A stretch of DNA of 64,000 nucleotides from Lewinella sp. IMCC34183 (GTDB taxonomy: Bacteria; Bacteroidota; Bacteroidia; Chitinophagales; Saprospiraceae), in assembly GCF_003390915.1 (NCBI RefSeq), contig NZ_QMEM01000001.1, forward strand, positions 1,206,292 through 1,270,291, read 5' to 3'. The notes below the pieces were generated by a model that had not been told where the DNA came from, made no database searches, and saw only the letters and a list, made by a program, of their open reading frames with translations. The translations under genes and the position numbers were made by a program. How positions within the stretch are numbered: the stretch's first letter is position 1; every line of letters begins with the position of its first letter. Below, one piece after another: positions 25,424 through 35,239 of this stretch.

Positions 25424-28180
25424 CTACGGCCGTTTTACCGATTCCGTCTTGGCGAAATCGCCGGCGCGGAGGATGACCATCTTGTCTACGTCGATGTACT
25501 TTTTGAGCGCGGCGTTGACCTGCTCGGGGGTAAGTGACATCATCTGCTTCTCGAGCTTCTTGTCCCACTGCATGGTGCGGTCCAGGTAAGCATTGTTACC
25601 CAGGTCGCCGGCCATGCTGCGGTCCTGGGAGCGGCTCACGGCCTGCCCCTGTACCCAACCGCTCTTGGCGGCCGCCAGCTCCTCGGCGGTGAAGCCCTCG
25701 GTACGGGCCTTGTCGATCTCCTCGCGGAACGCTTTCTCCAGGGCCTCGCGGTTCTCGGGATTGTAGATGGCGTAGGACATGAAGCTTGCGCGCTCGTCCA
25801 GGGCGCTGGCCCCGAACTGGCTGCCGACCCCGTAGCTGAGGCCGTCCTGTTGCCGGATGCGGGTGGCCAGGCGGCTGTTAAGGAAGCCGCCCCCCAGCAT
25901 GTAGTTACCCAGTACGAGGGCGGGATAGTCGGGGTGGTCCTGGCTGACGGGCAGCGTCTGTACGGCCACGAACCAGGCGTTCGCCTTGTCGGGCGTTTCG
26001 ATCTTGACGGCCTCGGCCTTTACGGGCTCGTAGGTCCGGGCGATACGCTCGAAGGGAACGGGGCTGGTCCAGTCGCCGAAGTTGCGTTCAAGGGCTTCCG
26101 TAACGGCGTCCGCGTCCATATCCCCACTGGCGGAAAAGATGATATTCGCCCCGCCATATACGTCGTCGTAGTAGGCCTTCACGTCGGCTACGGTCAGGGC
26201 CTTGAGGGCCTCTACCTGCTCGTCGAAGGTGCGTACGTAAAAGGGGTGATCCTTCGGGTAGTCATTCGTCCGGCGCTGCATTTCGGTAAAGACGATGGCC
26301 TGGGGGTCGCTGCGGCTCTCTTCGATAGCGGCCAGTCCTTCCTTCTTCATCTTTGCAAACTCCTCCTCCGGGAAGGTGGGGTGGCGCATGATCTCACCCA
26401 GGAGATCGATCACGGCGGGGAGCTTTTCGTTCTCCGCCTCGATGTAGGCGATGGACATAGATTCGTCACCGGACAGGTTGACGCGGGCCTTCAGCTCGTC
26501 CAGCTTGTCCTGGATCTCCTGGCGGGAATATTTTTCGGTACCCATCATGAGCATCCGGCCGATGTAGCCGGCGGCAAAGGAGCGGCCGGTAGCGGCTTCC
26601 AGGTTGCCCAGGTTGAAGCGCAGTTGGGCGTTCACGCTGTTGCCCCGGGTCTCCTTGGGGAGGAGCATGTACTCGATATTGCCTGCCTCGCCGAGGGTGC
26701 CGGTGACTGTGCGGCTGTCGATGTTATCGTAGGAGGGGTCGAATTCCTCCCCCTCGGCAATGGCTTCGCGGCCCTCATAGCCCTCGGTGAAGGCGGTCAG
26801 GTCGTTCACCTCCGGGATGGTCGCCCGGTCGGGGGCCTGTACGGGGTAGAAGCGGCCTACCGTCCGGTTCTGGGGCTTGAAGTACTGGGTGGCGACCCGA
26901 ACGACGTCGTCGAGCGTCACCTGCTCCACGCGGTCGCGGTAGATGTAGCCGAGGCGCCAGTCGCCCTGCGCGATATAGCCGCTCATCTGCAGGCCTACGC
27001 GGTTGGCATCGCGCTGTCCCAGTTCGAAGTTCTTGAGGATGCCGTCCTTGGCCCGCTTGACCTGCTCCTCGGTCGGAGGGTTCATGGCGAGGCTATCGAG
27101 GGTATTCTTCAGTTTGGTTTCCACCTCGCCCAGGTCGTTTTCCTTGAGCACGTTAGCGTTAAAGAAGGCGAATCCCGGCTCGGCGAGCGCGGGGGCAAAG
27201 CCCCACAGCATGCTGGCGTTGCCGTTCTCCACGAGAGCCTTGTACAGAATTCCGTTCGGCTCGTCGGTCAGCGTATTCATCAATACGGCTATGGCCGCGT
27301 AATCGGGGTGCGGACCGGCCGGGATGTGATAGGCGGCCTGTACCACCTGTACGTCGCCTACCCGCTTCAGTTCCACGAACCGCTCACCGTCCTGGACGGG
27401 CTCGCGGGTGTAGGTGGGATACAGGGTACGCTCGGGCCGTGGGATGCTGCCGAACTTCTCCTGCACCAGGTCGAGTACGCGGTCGGGATCGAATTTACCG
27501 GCCACCACCAGTACGGCGTTGTCGGGCTGGTAGTACTTGCGGTAGAAACCCTGGAGCCGCTCGATGGGCACGTTCTCCAGGTCGGCCTTGGAGCCGATGG
27601 TCGACTTACCGTAATTGTGCCAGAGGTAGGCGCTGCTCAGGACGCGCTCCATCAGCACGCCGCCGGGGTCGTTCTCGCCGCTTTCGAATTCGTTGCGGAC
27701 GACGGTCATCTCGCTCTCCAAATCCTCCTTGGCGATAAAGGAATTGACCATACGATCCGCCTCCAGGTCGAGGGCCCACTCCAGGTTTTCGTCCGTGGCG
27801 GAAAAGGTCTCGAAGTAGTTCGTGCGGTCGTACCAGGTGGTACCGTTGGGGCGCGCACCGTGCTCGGTGAGTTCCTGCGGGATATCGGGGTGGTCGGGCG
27901 TGCCCTTGAAGACGAGGTGCTCCAGCAAGTGAGCCATGCCGGTTTCGCCGTAGGCCTCGTGGCGGCTGCCCACCTTGTAGGTGATGTTTACGGTGGCGGT
28001 CGGTACCGACTGGTCGGGGAACAGCAGCACGCTCAGGCCGTTGTCTAGGCGGTACTCGGTGACACCTTCCACGGTGGTAATTTTTTCGGGGGGGGCGGCG
28101 TCCTGTGCCTGCACTACCCCGCTGACGGGGAAGAGGCAACAAATGCAGGCCGCAAGAGAAAAGGTCCGGTTATAGCGCAT
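25424..28180 (-). CDS. Secreted M16-family (insulinase/pitrilysin) zinc peptidase
   Basis: A 918-aa protease with a signal peptide (SLAACICCLFPVSGVVQAQ). The inverted zinc motif HLLEH is at H84-H88 (GMAHLLEHLVFKGT), with the distal Glu in LESEMTVVRNEFE. Four M16 domains occur in pairs; the second half (from about 490) lacks HxxEH and is the non-catalytic partner. This full two-copy form cuts unfolded peptides inside a closed chamber in the periplasm. Confidence 0.92.
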   Translation of the reverse strand: MRYNRTFSLAACICCLFPVSGVVQAQDAAPPEKITTVEGVTEYRLDNGLSVLLFPDQSVPTATVNITYKVGSRHEAYGETGMAHLLEHLVFKGTPDHPDIPQELTEHGARPNGTTWYDRTNYFETFSATDENLEWALDLEADRMVNSFIAKEDLESEMTVVRNEFESGENDPGGVLMERVLSSAYLWHNYGKSTIGSKADLENVPIERLQGFYRKYYQPDNAVLVVAGKFDPDRVLDLVQEKFGSIPRPERTLYPTYTREPVQDGERFVELKRVGDVQVVQAAYHIPAGPHPDYAAIAVLMNTLTDEPNGILYKALVENGNASMLWGFAPALAEPGFAFFNANVLKENDLGEVETKLKNTLDSLAMNPPTEEQVKRAKDGILKNFELGQRDANRVGLQMSGYIAQGDWRLGYIYRDRVEQVTLDDVVRVATQYFKPQNRTVGRFYPVQAPDRATIPEVNDLTAFTEGYEGREAIAEGEEFDPSYDNIDSRTVTGTLGEAGNIEYMLLPKETRGNSVNAQLRFNLGNLEAATGRSFAAGYIGRMLMMGTEKYSRQEIQDKLDELKARVNLSGDESMSIAYIEAENEKLPAVIDLLGEIMRHPTFPEEEFAKMKKEGLAAIEESRSDPQAIVFTEMQRRTNDYPKDHPFYVRTFDEQVEALKALTVADVKAYYDDVYGGANIIFSASGDMDADAVTEALERNFGDWTSPVPFERIARTYEPVKAEAVKIETPDKANAWFVAVQTLPVSQDHPDYPALVLGNYMLGGGFLNSRLATRIRQQDGLSYGVGSQFGASALDERASFMSYAIYNPENREALEKAFREEIDKARTEGFTAEELAAAKSGWVQGQAVSRSQDRSMAGDLGNNAYLDRTMQWDKKLEKQMMSLTPEQVNAALKKYIDVDKMVILRAGDFAKTESVKRP

Positions 28181-28301
28181 ATGAAGGGTTGATTAAGGGT
28201 TAGTCCAAAGGACTACATAATGTACGGAAGGATGCACGCTACTAGACCAGTGGCGGGGATTACTCTACGAAGACGTCGGATACGGGACGCAATCCGCCGC
28301 C

Positions 28302-31300
28302 CTAGGCCTGCGGCAGGGGATTGCGGGCGGCCTCGCCACGCGCATAAGCGCTGGGCGATACCCCGAAGAACTTTTTGAACAGCCGGCTGAAGTACTTCGG
28401 ATCGCTGAACCCACAGGCGTAGGCGGCCTCGGACACCGGCACGCCGGCCTCCCGCAATTGCTGGGCGGCCCGCTTAAGCTTGTACACGTTGACGAAATCG
28501 CTGACCGACAGCCCCGTCAGCGACTTGATCTTCTTGTACAGCAGGCTCCGGCTCACGCAGAGCCCGGCGGCCAGCTGGTCGTGGCTGAAGGTGGCGTCGG
28601 TGTACTCGCTCCCGAGAATGGTGTACACCTTCTCCAAAAATTCCTCGTCGACCGGCCCGAGGTCATCCGCTGCGGGTGCGGGGGCCGGATCGGCAAGGAA
28701 GCGGCGGCGCAGCCGCTCGCGGGAAGCGATCAGCGACTCGATACGCGCCAGTAGGATACGCAGGTCGAAGGGCTTGGGCAGGTAGTCGTCCGCCCCCACG
28801 GCCAGTCCCTGCAGCTGATTCTCCACGAGCGCGCGGGCGGTGAGGAGCACGATCGGCACGTGGGAGGTTTCCAGATCACTGCGAAGGCGACGGCACAGTT
28901 CCAGACCGTCCATGTGGGGCATCATGATGTCGCTCACCAGCAGGTCCGGCGCATGCTCGCGGGCCAGGGCATAGCCTTCGCGGCCGTCGCTGGCCTGCAA
29001 CACGCGGTAGCGGGGGCGGAGACTGCGTACCAGCAGTTCGCGCAGTTCGCGGTTGTCCTCCACGACCAGCACGAGCGGCTGGTCGCCCCGCTCCGGCGCG
29101 GGGGCGGGGCTATCGGTGGGTCCCTGGGCAGCTAGCAATTCCTCGCGCAGGGCGGCTACCGGCACGGTCAGGCGGCCCGGGCGGACGGTATCCGTCTCCA
29201 CCACCGCATCCGGAGGAAAGGCGGACCGGGAACAGGGGAGGCTGACGGTAAAGGCCGAGCCACGCCCCGGCGCGCTCGTTGCGGAGACCGTGCCGCCTAG
29301 CAGCTCGGCGAGCTCGCGCGTCAGGGACAGGCCGATACCGGACCCCGGCAGGGTGGCATTCTCGGTGGTGGGCGACTGGTAAAAGTGCTCGAATATCTTA
29401 CCCAGGTGGTCGGGTTCCATTCCCGCGCCGGTATCCACCACCCGGAAAACCGCGAGGCAGGACCGATCCACCGTTTCCTGCCGGTACGACAGGCGAATGG
29501 ATCCCCCCTCCCCGGTATACTTGAAAGCGTTGGCCAGCAGATTGTACAGGATGTGTTCCACCTTGCCGGTATCCAGCCATGGGTGGGTTTCCCGGTCCGG
29601 CAGGCGAAGACGGAAGTCGATCCCCCGGTGTTCGGCCAGGTCCGTGAAGGAGGCGAACAGGTCGCGCAGGTAGGCGTTGACGTCCGTTCGGGCCGCCCGG
29701 ACGCGGGTCTTCCCCTCCTCCAGCTGCCGGAAGGTCATCAGCTGATTGATCAGGTGCAGCAGCCGCTGGGCATTTCGGTTGATGACGGTGAGCGTGTGGC
29801 GGTCGTCGGCCGAGCCGGTAAAGTCGCGGAGGAGGCTGGCCACCGGATCGATGATCAGGGTGAGCGGCGTACGGAACTCGTGGGAAATATTGGTGAAGAA
29901 CCGTAGCCGCAGTTCGTTAACCGCCCGTACCCGCTCGTTGAGGTCGATGAGCTGGTCGCGCTGTACGGCCAGCTCGCGCGCCTGCTGCTCGATCCGGCTC
30001 TGCCGCTCGCCAAGTTCCTGGTTGGTAGACCGCAGGTGCTCTTTCTGTCGTTCGATCTCGAGGGTCCGCTGCCGGACCTGTAGTTCCAGCCGCTGCGTTT
30101 GCCGGCGCAGGTAACGGATCCGCCACCGCACGTACCCGATGACGAGCAGCACCAGCAGGGCCACGGCGAGCAGGCGAAACGGCAGGGTCTTCCAGAAGGG
30201 CGGGTATACGATCACCCGTAGAGCGGTGGGCGTATCCTGCCACTGTCCGTCGCCGTGGGCGGCCCGCACCCGGAAGGTGTACGTTCCGCCCGACAGGTTG
30301 GTATAGCTGGCAAAGCGGCGATCCGAGGAAACCGTCACCCACTCCTGGTCAACGCCCTCCAGCCGGTAGGCAAAACGGGCCTGTTCCGGGAGGAAATAAT
30401 CGAGGGAGGAAAAGCCGATCGAGAAGGCGTTATCCAGGTAGGAAAGGTGTACTTCCGTAGCTTCGGAGATCGCCCGGTCGAGCGTCACCCGCCCGTGCCG
30501 CACCTCTCCCGGCACAACGCCCTCGTTGAGTACTTCGAGCCGGGTGAGGATCGCGCGCGGCTGGTAGGGATAGGGGCGCAGCTGCTCGGGATGGAAATAG
30601 TTGAGGCCCGCCACCGTACCGAAATACAGGCGGCCATCATCGTCCCGGTGGCTCGCCGACCAGTAGAACTGATTGCTCAGCAGGCCATCGCCCACGAAGT
30701 AGTTCCTAAAGCTTTTGTGGCGGGGATCAAAGGCTGCCAGCCCATGATCGGTCCCCAGCCAGAGGCGGCCGTTGCTGTCTTCCTCGATGCTGTAGACCAC
30801 GTTGTTGCAGAGCCCGTCGCCCTTGTCGAAGCGGTGGAATTGTCTGTCCGTTTCACCGTTCTCCTGGGTGTAGGCGATGCCGTGGCCGTACGTCCCCAGC
30901 CAGATACGGCCGTCGCGGGCCTGCCGCAGGGCCAGGACGTAGTCGCCGGGCAGGCTCAATGAATCGGAGGGATCGGCCCGGTAGTGCTCCAGTTCCGCGG
31001 CCTCGATCCGGGCGTCGCCGGGACCGATGGCGGTGGCGGGAAAGCGATACAGTCCCCTGCGCGTGCCTACCCAGTACCGGCCGCCGCGGTCGCGGAGGAG
31101 GCAGCCCACTTCCGACAGGATTTGCTCGCCGTCGGGGTCGGTGATAGGTGTGGTGGTACCGCTCGTTGGGTCGAACAGGTAGAGACCGCTGAGGGCGCCG
31201 ACCAGCAGGAAACCCCGCGGGTCTTCCCAAAGGGAAGAAATGAATCCCGGGGCACTGGGCTCGGAAACAAACCGACTGCCGTCAGCGGCGTCCACCATGC

Positions 31301-32603
31301 GGTTCAGCCCGTTGCCCCAGGTGCCGATCCACAGCGTTTCGGACCGGTCGCGCAACAGGGAGGTCACGAAGTCGCCACTCAGGCTGTTGGGATCGGCGGG
31401 ATCGTGGCGGTAATAGCTAACCACCCTGCTGTCCGGGTGATAGCGGTTGAGCCCGCCCCCTGCGGTACCCAGCCATAGGGTATTGCCTTCCGCCAGGATG
31501 GAGTTTACCGTAGGCGCGTTCAGTCCGGCCGCGGCCGGCGGGGCGGTGACGCCTACCGTACCGAAGCGGTGCTGGTGCAGGTTGTAGCGGTTTACCCCAC
31601 CCTTCTCGGTGCCCACCCAGACGTTGCCGACGTCGTCGGCCAGCAGGGAATTGACGAAGGTGTTATTCAGCTGCGGCGTAGCGCCGGTGCGGTGGGTCAC
31701 TCGTCCGAAGCTTTCGCTGCCGGGTTGGTAGGTTGCCAATCCTCCCAACGTACCCAGTAAAAGGCGGCCGTTTCCGTCGCGGGTCATGGCGGTCACCGAG
31801 TTGTGTACCAGACTACCGGGATCCGCGGGGTCATGCACAAATAGGCGTTCGGCTCCGTCGGCGGTCACCTTGCGCAGCAGCCCGTGCATGGTACCTATCC
31901 AGAGGGTGTCTGTCGTGGCGTGGAGGGAAAGCACTTCGGACGTAGGCAGGCGGTCGAGCTCACTGACCTCCGCGCGGCGGGGTTCGTTGCCGGTGCGACC
32001 GATCGTCCACAGCCCGTCGTCGGTCCCGATCCAGGCGCGCCCGTCCGATACCGGCTCAATAGCATTCACCGAGCCGCTGCCCAGGGCGTATACAGTGGGC
32101 GCGCCGCCCCCGGGCGGCACCACGAAGAGCTGACCGTCCCGCGTTCCGATGCGCATGGCGCCGGTGGCATCACCCACCACGACGGAGATGTCGCCCACCT
32201 GGAGGGCCGCGGGCAGGTCGGCGGTACTTACGAAGCGCTCGCGCCCGAGGTCGTAGAGCGCGATGCCGGCGACCGTACCGATCCACAGGGTCCCCTGCGG
32301 GTCTTCGGCGAGTGTGCGAACGAAGTTGTGCGGCAGCCCCGGTCCCTCGGACGGCTGGGCGGTGAAGGTGCGCAGCTCATAGCCGTCGTAGCGACACAGC
32401 CCGTTCCAGGTAGCGAACCACATAAAGCCACGGCTGTCGCGGTAGATGGCGTCTACGGTATTCTGGGGCAGGCCGTCGTCGGTGGTGAGGTACTCGAAGT
32501 GGTACGGGAAGTTCTGCCCCGCCGCCGAAGCGGAGAGCACTAAAAGCAGCAGCAGCCCCAGCAGACGGGGGGCGCTCACCAGCACGTGATTACGGTTCAG
32601 CAT
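28302..32603 (-). CDS. Hybrid two-component system (sensor kinase / receiver / AraC regulator)
   Basis: A 1433-aa HTCS. After a signal peptide come two seven-bladed propellers made of Reg_prop repeats (GLPQNTVDAIYRDSRGFMWFATWNGLCRYDGY; DSNGRLWLGTDHGLAAFDP), a Y_Y_Y domain (FAYRLEGVDQEWVTVSSDRRFASYTNLSGGTYTFRVRA), a membrane helix near 808-825 and a coiled coil. The HisKA is FFTNISHEFRTPLTLI (His near 904), followed by HATPase (ILYNLLANAFKYTGEGG; DTGAGM; GSGIGLSL), a receiver (LLVSDIMMPHMDG, Asp near 1224) and a C-terminal AraC HTH (about 1320-1425). Such proteins bind glycan fragments in the periplasm and switch on polysaccharide-utilisation genes; no SusC/SusD pair is in the window, so the target is unknown. 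Confidence 0.95.
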   Translation of the reverse strand: MLNRNHVLVSAPRLLGLLLLLVLSASAAGQNFPYHFEYLTTDDGLPQNTVDAIYRDSRGFMWFATWNGLCRYDGYELRTFTAQPSEGPGLPHNFVRTLAEDPQGTLWIGTVAGIALYDLGRERFVSTADLPAALQVGDISVVVGDATGAMRIGTRDGQLFVVPPGGGAPTVYALGSGSVNAIEPVSDGRAWIGTDDGLWTIGRTGNEPRRAEVSELDRLPTSEVLSLHATTDTLWIGTMHGLLRKVTADGAERLFVHDPADPGSLVHNSVTAMTRDGNGRLLLGTLGGLATYQPGSESFGRVTHRTGATPQLNNTFVNSLLADDVGNVWVGTEKGGVNRYNLHQHRFGTVGVTAPPAAAGLNAPTVNSILAEGNTLWLGTAGGGLNRYHPDSRVVSYYRHDPADPNSLSGDFVTSLLRDRSETLWIGTWGNGLNRMVDAADGSRFVSEPSAPGFISSLWEDPRGFLLVGALSGLYLFDPTSGTTTPITDPDGEQILSEVGCLLRDRGGRYWVGTRRGLYRFPATAIGPGDARIEAAELEHYRADPSDSLSLPGDYVLALRQARDGRIWLGTYGHGIAYTQENGETDRQFHRFDKGDGLCNNVVYSIEEDSNGRLWLGTDHGLAAFDPRHKSFRNYFVGDGLLSNQFYWSASHRDDDGRLYFGTVAGLNYFHPEQLRPYPYQPRAILTRLEVLNEGVVPGEVRHGRVTLDRAISEATEVHLSYLDNAFSIGFSSLDYFLPEQARFAYRLEGVDQEWVTVSSDRRFASYTNLSGGTYTFRVRAAHGDGQWQDTPTALRVIVYPPFWKTLPFRLLAVALLVLLVIGYVRWRIRYLRRQTQRLELQVRQRTLEIERQKEHLRSTNQELGERQSRIEQQARELAVQRDQLIDLNERVRAVNELRLRFFTNISHEFRTPLTLIIDPVASLLRDFTGSADDRHTLTVINRNAQRLLHLINQLMTFRQLEEGKTRVRAARTDVNAYLRDLFASFTDLAEHRGIDFRLRLPDRETHPWLDTGKVEHILYNLLANAFKYTGEGGSIRLSYRQETVDRSCLAVFRVVDTGAGMEPDHLGKIFEHFYQSPTTENATLPGSGIGLSLTRELAELLGGTVSATSAPGRGSAFTVSLPCSRSAFPPDAVVETDTVRPGRLTVPVAALREELLAAQGPTDSPAPAPERGDQPLVLVVEDNRELRELLVRSLRPRYRVLQASDGREGYALAREHAPDLLVSDIMMPHMDGLELCRRLRSDLETSHVPIVLLTARALVENQLQGLAVGADDYLPKPFDLRILLARIESLIASRERLRRRFLADPAPAPAADDLGPVDEEFLEKVYTILGSEYTDATFSHDQLAAGLCVSRSLLYKKIKSLTGLSVSDFVNVYKLKRAAQQLREAGVPVSEAAYACGFSDPKYFSRLFKKFFGVSPSAYARGEAARNPLPQA

Positions 32604-33148
32604 GATACGACGACTGTAAGAAACGAAGTAGTGGACAATGTATGACCGTGGGGTGGGGATTTCGGCGGCGTCCGTCTGCCCGGCACCTATTGGGTACGGG
32701 ATGGATCGTTGGCTTTAGGGGGGGAAAGTTTCACACAGATCGCCTGCGGCTTACACAGAGGCGCTACGTTTCAGTACAGATGGCCACAGATCCCTGCAGT
32801 ACTGATGCGGAGGCGCGCACGACTGAAAGTGGGACTGTAGAGATGAGCATGGCCTGCGGACTGTCCGCGGCATCCGTAGGACAGGTTTCACACAGATCGC
32901 CTGCGGCTAACACGGAGGCGCTACGCTTCAGCACAGATTTTCGCAGATTCCCGCAGGAATGATGCGGAGGCCCGCAAGACTGACGCGAGATTACACGGAT
33001 AGGCCTGACCTGCGGTCTGTCCGCGGCACCGGCGCGCATTGCTCCGGAGGAATCAACACCCACCTAGCTACCAAAACACGCTAAGTTGTCCAAAGAGTCA
33101 GACGGGTTAGGAAGACCGCCCTTGCGAACGCCCGGGGGCCGGGCCCCT

Positions 33149-33275
33149 AACCGGCGTGAAAAAACCTACACTGTATGAGCCGGTGAAGGTGCCGAGTTAT
33201 CGAGATGGCATTATTTGGGTACGCAGTTGATCGAAGTGGGTGTGGCTGGTGCGAGTTTGTAGGTTTTAGCCGGTT
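33149..33275. repeat. Inverted-repeat element within the 505-bp unit (first copy)
   Basis: AACCGGCGTGAAAAAACCTAC (33149-33169, 21 nt) pairs imperfectly with GTAGGTTTTAGCCGGTT (33259-33275) around an 89-nt interior. The same pair recurs in the two following units. This is MITE- or structured-RNA-like in shape. Confidence 0.55.
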
Positions 33276-33321
33276 CGGGGTTTGGACACCGAGCAGGCGG
33301 GCGCACAGGCTTGATCTTTTG

Positions 33322-33347
33322 GTTCTTTTCCATCAAGGGAAAAGAAC
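33322..33347. repeat. Perfect 10-bp hairpin in each 505-bp unit
   Basis: GTTCTTTTCC, loop ATCAAG, GGAAAAGAAC; the same hairpin is seen about 505 and 1010 bp further on (second copy near 33827-33852, third at 34332-34357). Confidence 0.7.
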
Positions 33348-34536
33348 GGGGGGCTGGCAGTAGAACCAGTTTTACCACAGATCGCCTGCGACGACACGGA
33401 GGCGCTGCGCTTCAGCACAGACTTTCACAGATTCCCGCAGGGCTGATGCGGAGGCGCGCAGGACTGATGCAATAGCGCGTACTACTGACGCGAGATTACA
33501 CGGATTAGGCCCAACCTGCGGTCTGTCCGCGGCACCGGCGCGCATTGCTCTGGAGGAATCAACACCCACCTAGCTACCAAAACACGCTAAGTTGTCCAAA
33601 GAGTCAGACGGGTTAGGAAGACCGCCCTTGCGAACGCCCGGGGGCCGGACCCCGAACCGGCGTAAAGAAACCTACACTGTATGAGCGGGTGAAGGTGCCG
33701 AGTTATCGAGATGGCATTATTTGGGTACGCAGTTGATCGAAGTGGGTGTGGCTGGTGCGAGTTTGTAGGTTTTAGCCGGTTCGGGGTTTGGACACCGAGC
33801 AGGCGGGTGCACAGGCTTGATCTTTTGGTTCTTTTCCATCAAGGGAAAAGAACGGAGGGTGGCAGTAGAACCTGTTTTACCACAGATCGCCTGCGGCGAC
33901 ACGGAGGCGCTGCGCTTCAGCACAGACTTTCACAGATTCCCGCAGGGCTGATGCGGAGGCGCGCAGGACTGATGCAATAGCGCGTACTACTGATGCGGGA
34001 TTACACGGATAGGCCTGACCTGCGGTCTGTCCGCGGCACCGGCGCGCATTGCTCCGGAGGAATCAACACCCACCTAGCTACCAAAACACGCCAAGTTGAC
34101 CAAAGAGTCAGACGGGTTAGGGAGACCGCCCTTGCGAACGCCCGGGGGCCGGGCCCCTAACCGGCGTGAAAAAACCTACACTGTATGAGCCGGTGAAGGT
34201 GCCGAGTTATCGAGATGGCATTATTTGGGTACGCAGTTGATCGAAGTGGGTGTGGCTGGTGCGAGTTTGTAGGTTTTAGCCGGTTAGGGGTTTGGACACC
34301 GAGCAGGCGGGCGCACAGGCTTGATCTTTTGGTTCTTTTCCATCAAGGGAAAAGAACGGGGGGCTGGCAGTAGAACCAGTTTTACCACAGATCGCCTGCG
34401 ACGACACGGAGGCGCTGCGCTTCAGCACAGATGGCCGCAGATTCCCGCAGGATTGATGCGGGATTACACGGATTAGGTCAGACCTGCGGTCGCGCCGCGG
34501 TGCCACTACCCTCCCCTACTTGCGCCCGACTTTCCG

Positions 34537-35121
34537 TTACCCAGCGGTAGAAAAAGGCGCATCCGGCGGGGCGGCGGTCTTCTTCACCTGGGGCGTACGG
34601 GGAATATCCTTCCACCGGCGACCCAGGGCGAGCTCCTCCTCCGGGATGCGGTGGGCGGCGAGGGAGGCCAGCAGGTTGCGCAAACGGAACACCGACACGA
34701 TCGCGATGCCCAGTCCGAACAGGACGGCCGCCTTGACAAAGATGCCATTCAGGACGGTGGTAGGATCCTCCAGTGCCGCCAGCGTATGATCGAAGAGGTA
34801 AAGCGCGAGCCCCAGCCCCATGCCCACCGCGGGCCACCGGAATGTGAGGCCGGCAAAGCCCCCATATAGCACGGCCATAATAATGCCGCCCCAGAGGGCT
34901 TCATCGCTACTATCGACGTCTCCCGAACCAAAATAGCCGAGGCCGAGCCCGTAGAGCAGACTCATTCCCATCAGAAAGTACAGTACGTAGCGTCCGTAGC
35001 GGACTTTCTTGCTCTGTTCGTTCGCCTCCAGTTTGAGGTCGTTGATGCGGACGATTTCCTTAGGATCGGTAATCTCCCGGGCGGGCCGAACGAAACCGCC
35101 ATCCAGGGTATGATTGGACAT
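34537..35121 (-). CDS. Four-helix membrane protein of unknown function
   Basis: 194 aa from the ATG at 35121, preferred over an upstream start at 35169 because the extra 16 residues (Cys-rich) look non-native. A hydrophilic N-terminus (VRINDLKLEANEQSKKVRYGRY) precedes two membrane helices (YVLYFLMGMSLLYGLGLGYFG; ALWGGIIMAVLYGGFAGLTF), then VGMGLGLALYLFDHTLAAL and VKAAVLFGLGIAIVSVFRL, and a charged tail. Family not recognised. Confidence 0.7.
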   Translation of the reverse strand: MSNHTLDGGFVRPAREITDPKEIVRINDLKLEANEQSKKVRYGRYVLYFLMGMSLLYGLGLGYFGSGDVDSSDEALWGGIIMAVLYGGFAGLTFRWPAVGMGLGLALYLFDHTLAALEDPTTVLNGIFVKAAVLFGLGIAIVSVFRLRNLLASLAAHRIPEEELALGRRWKDIPRTPQVKKTAAPPDAPFSTAG

Positions 35122-35239
35122 GCGTGGGGTGTATACGGGTGAGTGGCATCTCCCGCATAAGCGGGACACACGGATTGAACGTCACCTAATGTAACGTATT
35201 GCCGCGATAACACGTCCGCTTATTGCCCACTGGGGCAGG

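Larger units (their letters stand above)
32734..34500. repeat. Array of about 505-bp non-coding tandem repeats
   Basis: The string CACAGATCGCCTGCG recurs at 32734 (short partial unit), 32891, 33376, 33881 and 34386 (partial), giving periods of 485, 505 and 505 bp. Each full unit has an A/T-poor front part with CACAGATTCCCGCAG and GATGCGGAGGC motifs, a middle part, and a back part with two inverted repeats (see separate entries). Open frames inside are short, shift between copies and have no protein-like pattern. Copies differ by scattered point changes and one block indel. The whole 1.9-kb gap between the HTCS and the next gene is occupied by this array. Confidence 0.85.

Noticed and set aside
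25850..28048. Plus-strand ORF of 732 aa opposite the M16 peptidase
   Set aside because: Antisense shadow; the minus strand has the HxxEH zinc motif and signal peptide.
32764..33063. Minus-strand ORF (99 aa) and similar ORFs in the following repeat units
   Set aside because: They lie within the 505-bp repeat, differ in frame and length between copies, and have Arg/Ala/Ser-rich, low-complexity translations.
32734..34500. CRISPR array
   Set aside because: Units are about 505 bp, not 28-37 bp repeats with unique spacers, and no cas genes are present.
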